Positions 1-11,959 of a DNA stretch of 64,000 nt are shown here, piece by piece (positions within the stretch are counted from its first letter, which is position 1; each line of letters begins with the position of its first letter). Under the pieces are notes generated by a model. It saw only the letters and a program-made list of their open reading frames with translations. It had not been told where the DNA came from and did not search any database. The DNA is from Sialis fuliginosa (taxonomy: Eukaryota > Arthropoda > Insecta > Megaloptera > Sialidae), in NCBI GenBank assembly GCA_961205875.1, contig OY540815.1, positions 14,135,638 to 14,199,637 on the forward strand, given 5' to 3'. A program made the position numbers and the translations under genes.

Positions 1-3000
1 GTTCTATTCTGATAAAAGATGAAGTAAATTCAAAAGAATTTCTGTTAATTTATTACGATTTGCGATCTGTAGCGTGTTGCCGTCATTTAAAAATTTCAAT
101 TTCACGACAAATTGAACTTTGTTTGTATTTTTATAAGAGAAACTTAAAACCAATTGATATTAAACTAAGTAAATATAAATATAAATAAATTTAAGATTTT
201 ATGCTCATTTTCTAATATATATATACGCACTCCAAGCCATAGCTTGGGGTGTGCAATACTGATCTAATGAAAATTTTCACGCATCTCCTTGATTCACTGT
301 TTTTATTGAAGTAGGCTAATAAAACGATCACTACTAACTAAAGTTACATAAAAATGCAATTACAAATATAAAAAAAAAACAAAAAAAGATCATTACAGAC
401 ATTAAATAAAAGTACACGCATAAAACTACTTTATACATAAATATTTTTATACAAGAAACCTACTATAAAATTTCGTGGCATTGCACATGAACATAAAAGG
501 TCTTCATTCCCCTAAATCCCTACGGCCAGGTCTGCACTTGAGTGGAAAACAACAGACAGAGGCAAATGCGGTCGGCAGGACTGATGTGGTGTAATTTGTG
601 TACACTAAAAATGGGACCCGTTTTTGAATTGTCCATTCTCTGAGAACATAATTCTTACCCCAGTGGTTGATATATGATTATTATGTGTTCGTGTACTTCC
701 CTAATAATACTACTTGTTAATTAGGGGAAAGAAGTTACTTCGTTAAATGGTGTTACTAAAAATTTCCCGACATAGTTAAATTTTTGCTAGTTCATTTACA
801 AAAATGAAATTGTAATATTTTAGTTTTTATATGTATAATAATATGTAAAAGTAGATATATGTGTACATTACAAATATCAAACATTTATCTTTGAGCATAG
901 GTAATAAAGAATAAGATTGATAGATTTTACTCAGAAGACAACATATTTGATTTTTGTATAATAAGGATTATGAAATCTCTAACATGAAAAAAATGACTTG
1001 AATATTAATATTTCAAGAAGCATATTTATTTTGGTACGTGAAACTATAATTATAAAAAGAAATGAAAGGAACGCCGATCCTAGAGAAATACTTAACAGAG
1101 AAAACGTTGTTCTCGTTTAAAATGTAAACGAATGACACATTATATGGGCGATGAAAAATAATAGTTTGGAAATATTCATGAACTCGTATGTGTTTTGCAA
1201 GAGTGTGTTCTGCATATTTAGTTTTTAAATAACTATATAGATTTTTCATAAAATTTTAATTAAAAAACAAAACAAACACTAAAAAGATGAAATAACTTAA
1301 TAATATCCATTAATATAGCTACAGCATAAAGTAGAAACCATTTAAATTAAAAATGTATTAAACATTGATCCACGTATTTACTTTTCGCTGCAATCAACTG
1401 ATGATAGTTCAATTAATAATTTATATCAATAGATTGAAATTGGGTTATAAACAGCAATTTGCAAAATAACTAATTACTTATTTATAAAAGAGAATATCCA
1501 AACAAAATAAAATCTAAACAATATAAAATTTAATTTGAATAACAAAATAAACTTAATTTATATTTGCGCATCTTAAAATTTGAACCAAATTATTGTGATA
1601 TTTTATAAGCCGAAACGAGAAAATTAACTTGACATATTTAACTTAAGTTAATTTAAAAAATCTAAATTACATTTACCTTACATAACAAACAACAAGTTTA
1701 AATCCACAGAATTCTGCGAAACACGAGTTTTAATATATATAAATATAATGTAATATAATACATCCATAGTCTTATTATGCATTAGCTTTAATAATCCTTG
1801 TTGAAATTGGCTCGACTCGTGTATTCCGCTTTATTTGTTTTTCGGGCTGGTATTTGACCCGAAGAAAGCGGATATTATAGTGACATCTTGTGCCAAAAGT
1901 ACAATTTCAGTGTTGGCATCGTCTCACAATTCATACACACGCTGTCTGTACGTGTATTCACATTTGAAATTACGATTCCGCGTTTGTTTTGAATTTTCGT
2001 TATTACACAGCGTGATTGTATAATTTGAGATTTCCATTAAAGGGGATGTGTTATTGTCTAATTTTATTTTACATGTTTCTTTATTGATAACATTACATAA
2101 TATAATAGTTATCACGATGTAGCGAAGCGGATTTAGACCGAATAACGGAATATTCTGTATAATTATGCTGAAGCATATATTTACTTGTTAAACGTTCTTT
2201 TATTTATGAAAAATGAGTTTTATAAAATGTTGATTATAAAAATATTTGAATATAATAGAAGATATATATCCTTGATCTACTTTGGCCAGCCGAATACGAA
2301 ATTTTCCTGCTGCTTCGACTGAAACCAAATAAATAAAATTAAGTGACATTAAAGTACAACGCGGAATAAACCCCAATAATAAAAAGTTTATACAATTAGT
2401 TTAATGTTTGGATTCAGAAAGATAATATTTGTTCTAATTGATTCTTATCAATAATGATGTACTTCTAGAATTGAATACAGACTGTTGACTAATAAGATGC
2501 AACTTATATTCTGAAATCCATAACCCCCGATCAAGAATGATTATAATATATCGGCTAATTCATGTTCATAAATGATTTTAATAACAAACGAAAATTCATA
2601 TAAAATGAGATTACCTATAGACAAAGAATTGTCAAAATAGAAAACTAAATAATCCTAGTAAGGGTCAAATGTAACATACACGGGTATAAAACAGTTCCAT
2701 TGAATAATAGAAGAGATTATACAGCCTGCAATGAGAAAAACGCAATAAAAGAAGATACAGAATACAACATTAATGAGACCCGATACACGATTTTCCATGG
2801 AAATCGCTTAAATAATAAGTACCCAATGTATTTATAATGATCTATCCATACAATATCATTAGAGTAGATAAGCAGTTCATCTATAATAAAAATTAATTCG
2901 TCAAATGACTTCTACTGAAAATTACATACTTTTTTATCCTCGATATTATAAAGAACTAGTAACTTAAATTTCAGTTATTATTATTTTTATTTATAGTTAA

Positions 3001-4563
3001 TAACTAATCAAAACTGCACAATACACAACTTAATAATATTACATTAAATGTTGGATAAGAATAATTAATTATAATTAATTTCGTTTATATCAAAAGATTT
3101 TAAAATTAAATTCAAAATTTTTAAATAAAAAAACTATAACACCTTTCTTTTAAACTGTTATAAAAGCACACATATCCTACTCCTACTATATCATTCAACA
3201 TACCAAGTCATAACTAAAATATTTTTATCATCACATTATACATGTCGTTCCCTAAATCATAAAAACGTATTACGTATATAAAAATACATACACCACCTAA
3301 GTATACGCTCAGCCCGATCATATTAGAAAAGTAAAAATAACTTATGAAACAGTTGCCCATCTGGGATTAAACACGGGCAAATGAGATGTATCTGAAACAA
3401 CCAAACAGTAGCTGGTGTTTATGAAAAATGCAAGAGCGATGAGCCACCAGCGTGATGAAACCTGCTACGGTAGAAAATAAAAACACCGATACGCGTTTCG
3501 GTTTACGGTTGCGCTTTACTACTTCCACCTCGTCTCTCTGTATATTCCCCTCTCCCACCCCTTGCTGCAAACTCCTTCAGTAACTATGTACCATATACCT
3601 GTCCGTGGCAGTACCGGTTCTAAAGATTGATGTGTTGATAACAAATAAGTGCACAAATTATAAAAAAAGTTGTAAGGGTGTAATTTTAGAAATGTTGGAA
3701 ATAAGTAACTTTTTACTATATGCTTAAAATAACTTTACAAGCAAAGAGCTGGGTAAATATTTTCTGTATAAGTGGAGAGTTATCATTCATTTTAAAATAC
3801 ATTTCCTCAATCATGAACCTGTTTAACAATTATTTGCTGCAGATAATCAAAATTGGTTCGTGTTTGATTTTTTTACTGAGTTCTTTATCTATCAATAATA
3901 ACCTTCCCACGGACTACAGTTAGGGAAATACAGATTTATATCTAAATAAGCTAAAAACTATTGAAAAATATGCCCTCTTTATATTATATATTACGTTATT
4001 ATTATAATATTATTATATATATTATTCACCTTTAGTTTCTTTTGTATGCCGTCAAAATAACAAGAGAATGGTGTATATATATGTAGATACATTACAAAAA
4101 TAGAATTAATTTTTGACATTTTATACGACCTCTTTAATCCGACCCTGTTTGAAACATAAAAACATCCACCACACACACTCGGAGAGATCTCCTCGCATGC
4201 AACACATTTACCGGCGATTTTATGTCCCTCCGGAATGAACTCCGCTATTTCGGGTGAGAGCAGACAACAAATTTATAAATGTTATTAGTTTTTTACAGCT
4301 GGACGTTCAGAGAATTGGAGTTATTACACTCCAAGTGGCTAATTGAATACGAGTATGCTCGCTGGAAATGTGGATTATCATATTAGATTTGTTTTGCTTG
4401 AGTTTGTTTATGTAGAATTAATATTCGTTCACAATTAAAACGTAGGAGCTTGAAAACAAAGGTGCAGATGACGCTAATTTTACAAAATATATAAATTGAT
4501 ATTTTAGGCACCTATATTATTTAATTAATTGGCCATTTGTGTATAATTTATATTTTAATATTA
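1..4563. other. AT-rich non-coding stretch with three complex patches
   Basis: No gene is visible; short frames here are isolated and have no recognisable motif. Most of it is AT-rich low-complexity DNA. More complex, less AT-biased patches occur at about 480-660, 1790-2040 and 3360-3620. The last carries AAACACC, GTGTTTATG and CGATACGCGTTTCGG and a CT-rich run. They could be regulatory modules or simply old unique sequence. Confidence 0.3.
227..254. repeat. Short GC-rich hairpin
   Basis: GCACTCCAAGC and GCTTGGGGTGTGC face each other around a 4-nt CATA loop, with two extra bases in the right arm. It stands out in an AT-rich background. No T-run follows, and function is unknown. Confidence 0.5.
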
Positions 4564-4924
4564 TTTGTGAAAAGCTTCGCAGAAAACAACAATTAAAAAT
4601 AAGAGCTCTTTTATTGATATCTGTAAAAATATATCCATTAAATAAATAAAGTAATCATGCCCACCCGACATTTTTAGTCTTTTGTTGTTAAATCTTAGGT
4701 TTTCATAAAATATTAATAGTTACGAAACTGCACAAAAAATATATCTAACTATTGGTTAAAACCGCATTGAAATCGGTTCAGATTCCCGAGTCTATAAGCT
4801 TCATACAAACGAACATTTATTTTTATATATAGAGATATAATTTGTGAAATGCTTCGCAGAAAACAATACTTAAAAATAAGAGCTCTTTTATTGATATCTG
4901 TAAAAATATTTCCATTAAATAAAT
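4564..4924. repeat. 85-bp direct repeat flanking a repeat copy
   Basis: Bases 4564-4648 and 4841-4924 are near-identical (both contain GCTTCGCAGAAAACAA, AAAAATAAGAGCTC and TTATTGATATCTG). Between them lies a copy of the retroelement-like family also seen at 6152 and 24289. The repeat is too long for a normal target-site duplication, so a local tandem duplication with a later insertion or deletion is more likely. Confidence 0.75.
4673..4831 (+). repeat. Retroelement-like 3'-end repeat, family A, copy 1 (partial)
   Basis: Shares GTTAAATCTTAGGTTTTCAT, AACCGCATTGAAATCGGTTC and CCCGAGTCTATAAGC with the copies at 6152-6526 and 24289-24980. The phrase 'ACCGCAT..AAATCGGTTCAGT' followed by an ACAAACGAAC tail is typical of insect RTE-like/SINE 3' ends. 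The 5' half of the family unit is missing here. Confidence 0.7.
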
Positions 4925-6151
4925 ATGAAACGTACATTGAAATTTCAAAAATATAGTAAATACAAACATGTTAAAACAAAGCATCATATTAAAATGACAC
5001 GCGGTATTGTAACACGTCATGCAAAGCAAATACAGCGAATTTAGGTAAGAATACATAGGCACCGATATGAAAGTTCCCTATTCCTATACATACATACATA
5101 CATACACATAGCCATAATGAACAAAGATATCCTATGTTTACTAAACTCATTTTACTTGACACTGAATTACGTACAAGGTTGAAATCCCGAGTCATCCAAC
5201 GGGATCAATGCAGCGTTGTCTGTTAATTATAAATAAAGCTCTTTATATCCACCTCAGATGGGGGAGAGATGGGAAATAGGTTCCTGATTCCTGACACATA
5301 ACTTCAATTTATTTTTGAAGAAAAAAGTCGTGTTAATTTGCTCGATGAAAATTGTTATGGAAATTCATTGTCTTTTTTCTGAAGATGGGTGTGTAAAGAT
5401 GTTGTATAATTGGTTTTAAAAAAAAATGGGAATATGACATTGCGCTTCTTTTGTTTGATAGCGGTAGATAATTTTTTATTAAATTTTTGCTCTCCTCGGT
5501 TGACGACTCTTACTTAGTTTATTATTAATATTATATTTAATAATTAATTAACGAATTGGGTTAAGAAATTTCATACTTGGTTAAAAACAAGTATTTGATA
5601 TAAGAATTTAATTGAAATTAGTTTTAAGTTTTTCAAGTAGAAGAAAAAAACTACCAAAATATTAAAACATATCATAAATTAATGTATCGTTATAAAATTA
5701 AAATTACAAATTTAACAGTTTGATAAATATTCCGAATTAATTATTGCTAATTCATAAAATAAAATCACGGGTTATAATTATTATTAATAACATACTCACA
5801 TATTGAATAACAACTCATTAAAGTCTATTATTGAACAAAACATACAAATTCATTATATAACGTATTAATTAAAATACATATCCCCCTCACCGGTTGCCAC
5901 ATTTTATAATATAATTCGACATTCTGGGAGAGAACGTTTGTTTTAAAATCTGATTGTAATTTTCAGCTCGATGCATATAATATGAGTACACATATAACTC
6001 ATCTTCATCATTTAATAATAGCTTCACTGACAGCTACTATATAATACATATTTTAATATAAATGCACGAAATGTTTTTGATGTATGTATGAACATTTTTT
6101 TTGGTCAAATCATTCCCGGATTCAATTACTTATTCCTTATGATGCTAATTT
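4925..6151. other. AT-rich non-coding stretch with a CATA microsatellite
   Basis: No gene is seen. A (CATA)n run lies at 5086-5110. Overlapping short frames on the minus strand at 4749-5195 are in different phases and show no domain, so they are treated as chance. Confidence 0.35.
5086..5110. repeat. (CATA)n microsatellite
   Basis: About six tandem CATA units, the last imperfect. The same motif recurs at 8163-8182. Confidence 0.85.
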
Positions 6152-6526
6152 ATTAAGTACTTGCGCATTGAACCCGGTGTTACCCGGGTTAATATCAACA
6201 AAATCATAGTGACCTAAAATATTCAACATGCCCATAACACACGGTTAACCACAAATTGTTTTTTTTTCGACTTTGTGAAATTTAGACAAAATATCCACAC
6301 ATTAAACTGTTTTTATATACCTAACATAAATGACAGTTGTATGCTTTGACATCATGGAAACATTTGTCTTTTGATGTTAAATCTTAGGTTTTCATAAAAT
6401 AATAATAGCCATGATACTGCACAGAAAAATTATCTAACTATTGGTGAAAACCGCATTGAAATCGGTTCAGTAATTCCCGAATCTATAAGCCTCATACACA
6501 CGTTCATTTTATATACATATATATAA
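6152..6526 (+). repeat. Retroelement-like repeat, family A, copy 2
   Basis: The longest compact copy. It has a 5' block GCATTGAACCCGGTGTTACC with CCCGGGTTAATAT, a middle block AAATATTCAACATGCCC, and the shared 3' block with AACCGCATTGAAATCGGTTC, ending in a TATACATATATATA-type tail. Copy 3 at 24289 has the same block order with about 300 bp more in the middle. No reading frame is recognised. Class is inferred from the tail sequence: RTE-like LINE 3' end or a SINE. Confidence 0.75.
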
Positions 6527-7140
6527 ATCATGGTAACCTTTACTTTATCTTAAGTTTACATTATCTTTAAACACGATAGGTATATTGCTAACGAGATATC
6601 AGAAAATAATAATTCCTGGATTAGATCGGCGAACTACACAAACACCTTTACAGTATAAAAGGAGTTTATTCCTCAAGGGTACAACAAACTATCATCGAGA
6701 GTGTAAAGGATTAGGACGAAATTAGTGACAAAATAAATAGGGGATAAACAAAATACGAATTATGGGTCACGTGAGGGTTGGGAGTTCTAGATGGATATCC
6801 GAAATGAAGGGCGGTGATGAAATATGGGGCAATAACCGTAAGGTATTGAGGAGGTAGGATAATATTTTACATTAAAGTTATCGGGTTTCAAACAATCAAA
6901 TTGAACAGTGCTTTCAATGTGTCGGTTGAAAATCAAAACAACTAAATTGAGGTGCTTTTTATGATTTTGTTTCGAGAGTAATTATTGAAGTATTTTTGAG
7001 AAAAGTCGCTAAAATGTTTTGTTTTATAAAAATATTTGATATTATGTATCTAAATTTTTAAAACTTGTCTTACTTATCGTGGAATTTTCTGTAATATCTA
7101 TGTAAAAGATGATAATATCTGAATTTAGAATAATCTAGAT
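6527..7140. other. Unassigned AT-rich stretch
   Basis: Nothing recognised except a modestly complex patch at about 6600-6850. The 8-bp target duplication of the hAT element that follows begins at 7133. Confidence 0.3.
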
Positions 7141-7332
7141 CAGGGGTCTAACCTTTTTGTCTTTACGGGTACAATACAAAATTTGAAAATCATCGATTAC
7201 AGATAATTGATAAATATAAATAGGCATTGAAAAAAAAAACAAGATTCAAATGTAAAATGTAATGTAAATGGGCTTAGGTACTTTATAATCTCCCAACCTT
7301 TAGTCCAGCAGGCGCCGGGTTGGCGACCCCTG
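7141..7332. mobile_element. hAT-type miniature transposon (192 bp) with perfect 8-bp target duplication
   Basis: Starts CAGGGGTC and ends GACCCCTG (8-bp terminal inverted repeats). It is flanked on both sides by ATCTAGAT (7133-7140 and 7333-7340). The CAGGGG start plus an exact 8-bp duplication is diagnostic of hAT transposition. No transposase frame is present, so it is non-autonomous. The insertion site is itself a palindrome. Confidence 0.92.
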
Positions 7333-7719
7333 ATCTAGATAATCAGTTCGTTACAAAATCATTCTAAAAGATGTACCAGTTTCTATGTATACCTACATAT
7401 ATGTAATTCATTGCATAACCCTTGCCAAAATTCTAGTTTCGTGAAATAGAAATTTCTAGATTTATAAATAAAATGATATCGGATGACGTCAATGGAGTCG
7501 TGAAATATACAAAACATATTTGAAACAAGTAAAATAACATTGTGGTAATAATTTTTGTCTTATCAACACGAAAAAAATATTAAAATCTTAAAACAAGAAT
7601 TTTATACCTAATAAATAATTCAGATTTATTTATGAGAATATATTGAGAATTATTTACGTATACAAGTCTTGAGGCTTCCGCGGTGATCTTGAAATGAATC
7701 TTGGCTTCTGGGTGTAAGT

Positions 7720-7875
7720 CGCGTCGATTTGGTCGTATTATCGGCCAACGTTTCGTCATACATTGCAGTGGACATCTTCAGGGTTCTTCTAAAAGTGCAA
7801 CACTGCAGATGCCCTGAAGATGTCCACTGCAATGTGTGACGAAGCGTTGGCCGATAACACGACCAAATCGACGCG
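7720..7875. repeat. 64-bp-armed inverted repeat, Penelope-like element remnant candidate
   Basis: Arms 7720-7783 and 7812-7875 are reverse complements over 64 bp with three mismatches, all transitions, around a 28-nt spacer. Read from either side into the arm, the order is CTGAAGATGTCCACTGC, then TATGACGAAACGTTGGCC (TGTGACGAAGCGTTGGCC in the right arm), then CGACCAAATCGACGCG. 'CTGAAGA..CGAAACG' resembles the core blocks of hammerhead motifs in Penelope-like terminal repeats, but a convincing stem II is not visible. The class is tentative; the inverted repeat is certain. Confidence 0.65.
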
Positions 7876-8162
7876 GTAATTATTTACATAATTAAAATTT
7901 TCCTGTTCTGAAATTATCTAATTGCATACATATATTTACAGCGAGAGTTATTTATATATTTATAGTTTTTTAAATATAAAATAGCTATCCGATTGGATAT
8001 AGTACATCATTTTGCTACCCCAAATAAAATTTTAGTAATACTCTTTATACAAAGTATAAATATGTATGACATATGATTTACTAACTGTATTTTCAAGAAC
8101 CTATCCATACTCGTATATTTTTCCTATACCATACGAGGTTAATTCCGCGTACCCACACACGC

Positions 8163-8182
8163 ACATACATACATACATACAT
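8163..8182. repeat. (CATA)n microsatellite
   Basis: Five tandem CATA-type units followed by ATAGATAGAG. It precedes a short GC-richer purine stretch at 8215-8280. Confidence 0.85.
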
Positions 8183-8474
8183 AGATAGAGATAAAGTCAT
8201 GAATATTTTATGCTTATACGAGAAAGAGGCGAGTCGAAGATGTAAAGGAGAAGGCGCGCTCGCGTCCTGCATCTGGAATCATCATCATTCTTAGGGGTGT
8301 ACTATTGAAATTTTGTTCTCTTTAAGAATTATATATTTATGGATATACGGTATAGGTAAAATACATTAGAAAAAGCTCGTATTTCATTTTCACGGTTCTA
8401 GTCAAATTATATTATTGTTTTAATTTAATAAAAATAAGCAGAAACTTCAAAGTCTTCAAACAATGATTTAAATA

Positions 8475-9025
8475 CAGTAGAGTCTCTTTTTACACGGTAG
8501 ATACGTTCCACCACAAACCGCATATAAAATATCGCACAAAAAAGATATTGCTCACATTGCAAAATTAGGGGTACGTTTAATAATTTTTTAAAACCGCATA
8601 AAACAAAATCAATAAATTCAAATAAGCCTAAATCACATAAAAAAGGTTTCTGAAAATTCACGTAAATAAGAATGTTTTAAAAAACACAGAGAAAATTATT
8701 TTGAAAATCTGAAAGAAATAGATATAAAACATAAAATAAAATTTCAACTTTATTTATTTAATTTTATTGAAAAGTAATAATATTTTTTATAGTCTTTCAT
8801 CAGAATTGTCGGTACTATCTGAAAATACATCCCGGCACCGTTTGTGAATTGTTAAACGAAGCTTTTAACATTAACAAAACGTTTACATATTTAAATTCCT
8901 TGATTTTTCAGCTTTCATTTGATACTCCACACGCCGAAACGGTGAACCCCTGAATTTACATGAACAATCACACCGCGTAACATCAAATCCACAAAAAAAA
9001 ATCCGCGTAGAAAGAAACCCTACTG
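8475..9025. mobile_element. Tigger/pogo-like miniature transposon (551 bp) with TA target duplication
   Basis: The left end CAGTAGAGTCTCTTTTTACA and the reverse complement of the right end, CAGTAGGGTTTCTTTCTACG, match at 19 of 23 positions when CGG is included. All four differences are transitions. TA lies directly outside both ends (8473-8474, 9026-9027). A CAGTAGG..TACGCGG terminus with a TA target fits the Tc1/mariner superfamily, pogo/Tigger branch. No transposase is encoded; the two short minus-strand frames inside are by-products. Confidence 0.88.
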
Positions 9026-9169
9026 TATTAAAAATAATTTCTTGCACCTTTATAAATGAATAGTTCAGGTTCACAAAAATGCATTTTCCAGGTTAAAATG
9101 GACACCGTTATACGAAAGTATCAATAATTGCGAAACAAATTTTTTTTCAGAATGTAAGTTTTCAGGAAC

Positions 9170-9450
9170 CGGTTGCAGCACAGCCCTGCATCCTCTCCCG
9201 CATGTGTACACGCCGAACAACTCTTCTTGTTCTTCTTCTTCTTTACTTTAATGCTACTTTCGGTTATAAAAGCCGTCGTATATTAGACTTATGTTCTAGA
9301 CGCCCGACTCCTACGTGCTCGGCAGACTCTCTCTGCTAGCAGATATGCAAATCCTCGGCCCGAGCTTAAAACTTAGTGTATGTTGTGTACGGGGGGTGTA
9401 ATACTGTCACTGCACCGGTGTCAAAAGGGCTGTTACCGAGAACTGTTATT
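9170..9450 (+). promoter_or_regulatory. Complex GC-richer patch with a TATA box, possible promoter or enhancer
   Basis: The patch departs sharply from the AT-rich surroundings. It holds a TTC-rich run (9225-9245), TATAAAAG at 9265-9272, and CAGATATGCAAAT (octamer-like). An open frame at 9380-9616 follows on the plus strand. An exon-like tail (9535-9616) after a TATATAG acceptor-like site ends in a stop codon, but no domain is recognised. A real plus-strand exon is possible but weakly supported. Confidence 0.25.
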
Positions 9451-9619
9451 TAAGAAAGTATTTATGTATTTAATTATAAATATCAATTTAAAATATTTGT
9501 GCTTTCGGTATTTTAATAAATTTATCTATATAGGCAAGATAGCTGACGGTATAAAATATGTGTTGGAATCCACAGCTTTGAAAGATCCGGAATTTATTCG
9601 AAAACGATTTATCTAAGAG

Positions 9620-10570
9620 CTGTAATAAGGTTATTTTTTTGTGTTTTTTAGTGTTTCTGATGAAAATTTATGGCGTGTTCGTACAATTGCTCAAATACAA
9701 TTTAAATCATATGTATTCTATCCCCAATTCATAAATATAAGATTTAAAGTGTTTTTATAAAAATTTAAATTTACTTCATCAAGTAATTATATTTTTGTAA
9801 CAAGATAATTTTTACTACTTATGCCAAAAAGTTCCTTCTATAAATGTATATAAATTTTAGATAAGATAGGTTACGATAGATTTTTTTTCATCTCATGAAT
9901 TGGAGATAGTATATAGGTACATTCTGGTACATACGTAATACCTATATCCAATATGGATAGCTCTATTTAAATTGTATTAGGACAGTTAATAATGTCTTAC
10001 ATTAAATTAGTACAGTACAGGCTTGGTTTTATATTAAAATATTATAAAAGTCGAATTTCGAACATGAGAATGTTTTCATATAGGTAGTTACAAGTTGTTT
10101 CCTACAATTCAAAATAAAAACAACATATTTATTGTCAATTTTTATTTTACCTATAAATACAGGCATACAAGATTTACAACAAATTCAATCAACAAAAAAC
10201 CTACCCCTAGCTTTAACGACATCGATAAACTTACCCTAAGGGAATATTTCACAGCCATAATGACCTTATGAAATAATTTAGACAATAGATTCATAAAAGC
10301 TTCTCGACAGTACTCGAGATGAAGGGGTCGTTGACGGAGGAAAAAGTGAGCTGCAAACACACACACACACGCATAGAATAGAGTATTTACAGGTCAACAT
10401 GAAGTTGTATAGTTCAGTGTTTCCCTACCTATATTATTTATTAACTTAATTATCTGCAATATTTATTGATGCAAAAATTTGAAGAAAAAAAAACTTATAT
10501 CGCTTTAAACTTCAAGATAATTGTAAATTACCAGTATATTTTATATATATTTTAGAATAAAACAAGAGTG
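9620..10570. other. AT-rich non-coding stretch with an AC repeat
   Basis: No gene is seen. A short (AC)n run lies near 10356-10370, and the patch at 10300-10360 is slightly more complex. Ends at the target duplication of the hAT element. Confidence 0.3.
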
Positions 10571-10578
10571 TCTTCTGG

Positions 10579-10854
10579 CAGTGCTGGCCTTAGCAAATCT
10601 GGAACCCTGGACGAGATTTATTTTTCCGCCCTGTCTCCCCCTAAAAAAATGTTAAAAAATCACCGAAAATGTCAATTAAAATTGATAAATTAACAAATAA
10701 GTTGAATAATTCATTAAAGATAAAAAAAAGTTTACTCAAAAATTACAGCCTGTACACTGATTTGAACCAAAAAATAAACTTATGCTCCATTGTGCGCCGC
10801 CCCACTTGTCCTGGCGCCCCGGGCGGTTGCCCTCCCCCTCTAAAGCCGGTACTG
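10579..10854. mobile_element. hAT-type miniature transposon (276 bp) with perfect 8-bp target duplication
   Basis: The left end is CAGTGCTGGCCTTAG. The reverse complement of the right end is CAGTACCGGCTTTAG (12 of 15 match, differences are transitions). TCTTCTGG flanks both sides (10571-10578 and 10855-10862). The GC-rich ends and AT-rich centre explain two overlapping spurious frames on opposite strands. There is no transposase, so it is non-autonomous. Confidence 0.93.
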
Positions 10855-11269
10855 TCTTCTGGTAAACACTTTTAGAACCACTTGTATAGTCAACAGCCTC
10901 GTGTAGTCGTGGAAACAACCACGGCCTGTAAAGCGATACCTCCCGGCTTTATAATTGAGTAATTAATCACAGACGCTAATAACCAAACTATGCCTTTCCA
11001 GTGTTACACATATACTCGTATTAACTCCACCCTCACCCATACCTATTCTTCGTACATACTACATACACACACAGACCGCAAGGTGATATGTCGTGTGTTC
11101 AAAATGAACATATAGTACATACAAGTAAAGACCATTTCACACGGGCCGATATAAGTTTGTAATTTTTATGGTAACCGTTTGATCTCCGACCTGTTTTTTC
11201 TCAATAGCTCATTTAAAAAAATACATACATAAAATTTAGTATTAAAAAATCCGCTCAAGACATACACGG

Positions 11270-11560
11270 GTGTATGCCATAAGGGTTCCGAAGTACGTAC
11301 TACGTGGTCTGTTTAGAGCTACATGTGTATTTTTGAGCTAGAAAAAAATATAAAAAAGCTCATATTCTACTAATTGAGATCTATATTTTAACACCCCACA
11401 TGCTTAGATATGAAAAAAAAATTCTATGACGACACTCTATTTCTCCAAAATTTGAAATGATATTGTTGATTTTAGTATTTGTCGTTGGTAGTCTTGTTAG
11501 ATACCAATTATTTTTCAGATTTTTTCAGCTAGTAGTTACCGAGTTAGAGGGGGGGTGGAC
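11270..11560. repeat. Degenerate lepidopteran-type repeat fragment
   Basis: Contains ATAAGGGTTCCGAAGTACG and a later TTTTTCAGATTTTTTCAGC followed by a G-run ('AGAGGGGGGGTGGAC'). This matches the order of blocks in the repeat at 28596-29297 and 33214-33666 (TTTTTCAGATTTTT then GGAGGGGACGC). It is more diverged than those copies. Confidence 0.45.
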
Positions 11561-11959
11561 AAAATAAAATATTGCTTTTATTATTATTATTTTATTGTCA
11601 GGCAACCAAGGCTTGATACAGTCTATATAGCGTTTTATAAGAAAAATTCGGCACCTTTTTACCTCAATATAGACCTTTTTCAATATTTCAGCTTTGTCAT
11701 TTATTATTAACAAATAATTTTATATATAAAGATTACATCTTGTTGCGAGGCAGCAAAGGCTTTAAGATCAAACTTCACCTAATAAAATATTTAACATATA
11801 AACAAAAACTATCAAACCGAACAAACATAACTGCATTTGTCACAACCACAACCACAAAAAACATATAAATATATTATCTCTATGCTAACAAATCTTGCCC
11901 AATCATAATAATAATAAAAAGTACCCGTAATCCGTCAAAAAACAAATAAAACACCATTA

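Noticed and set aside
10669-10918. Overlapping frames on both strands
   Set aside because: Created by the GC-rich end of the hAT element at 10579-10854.
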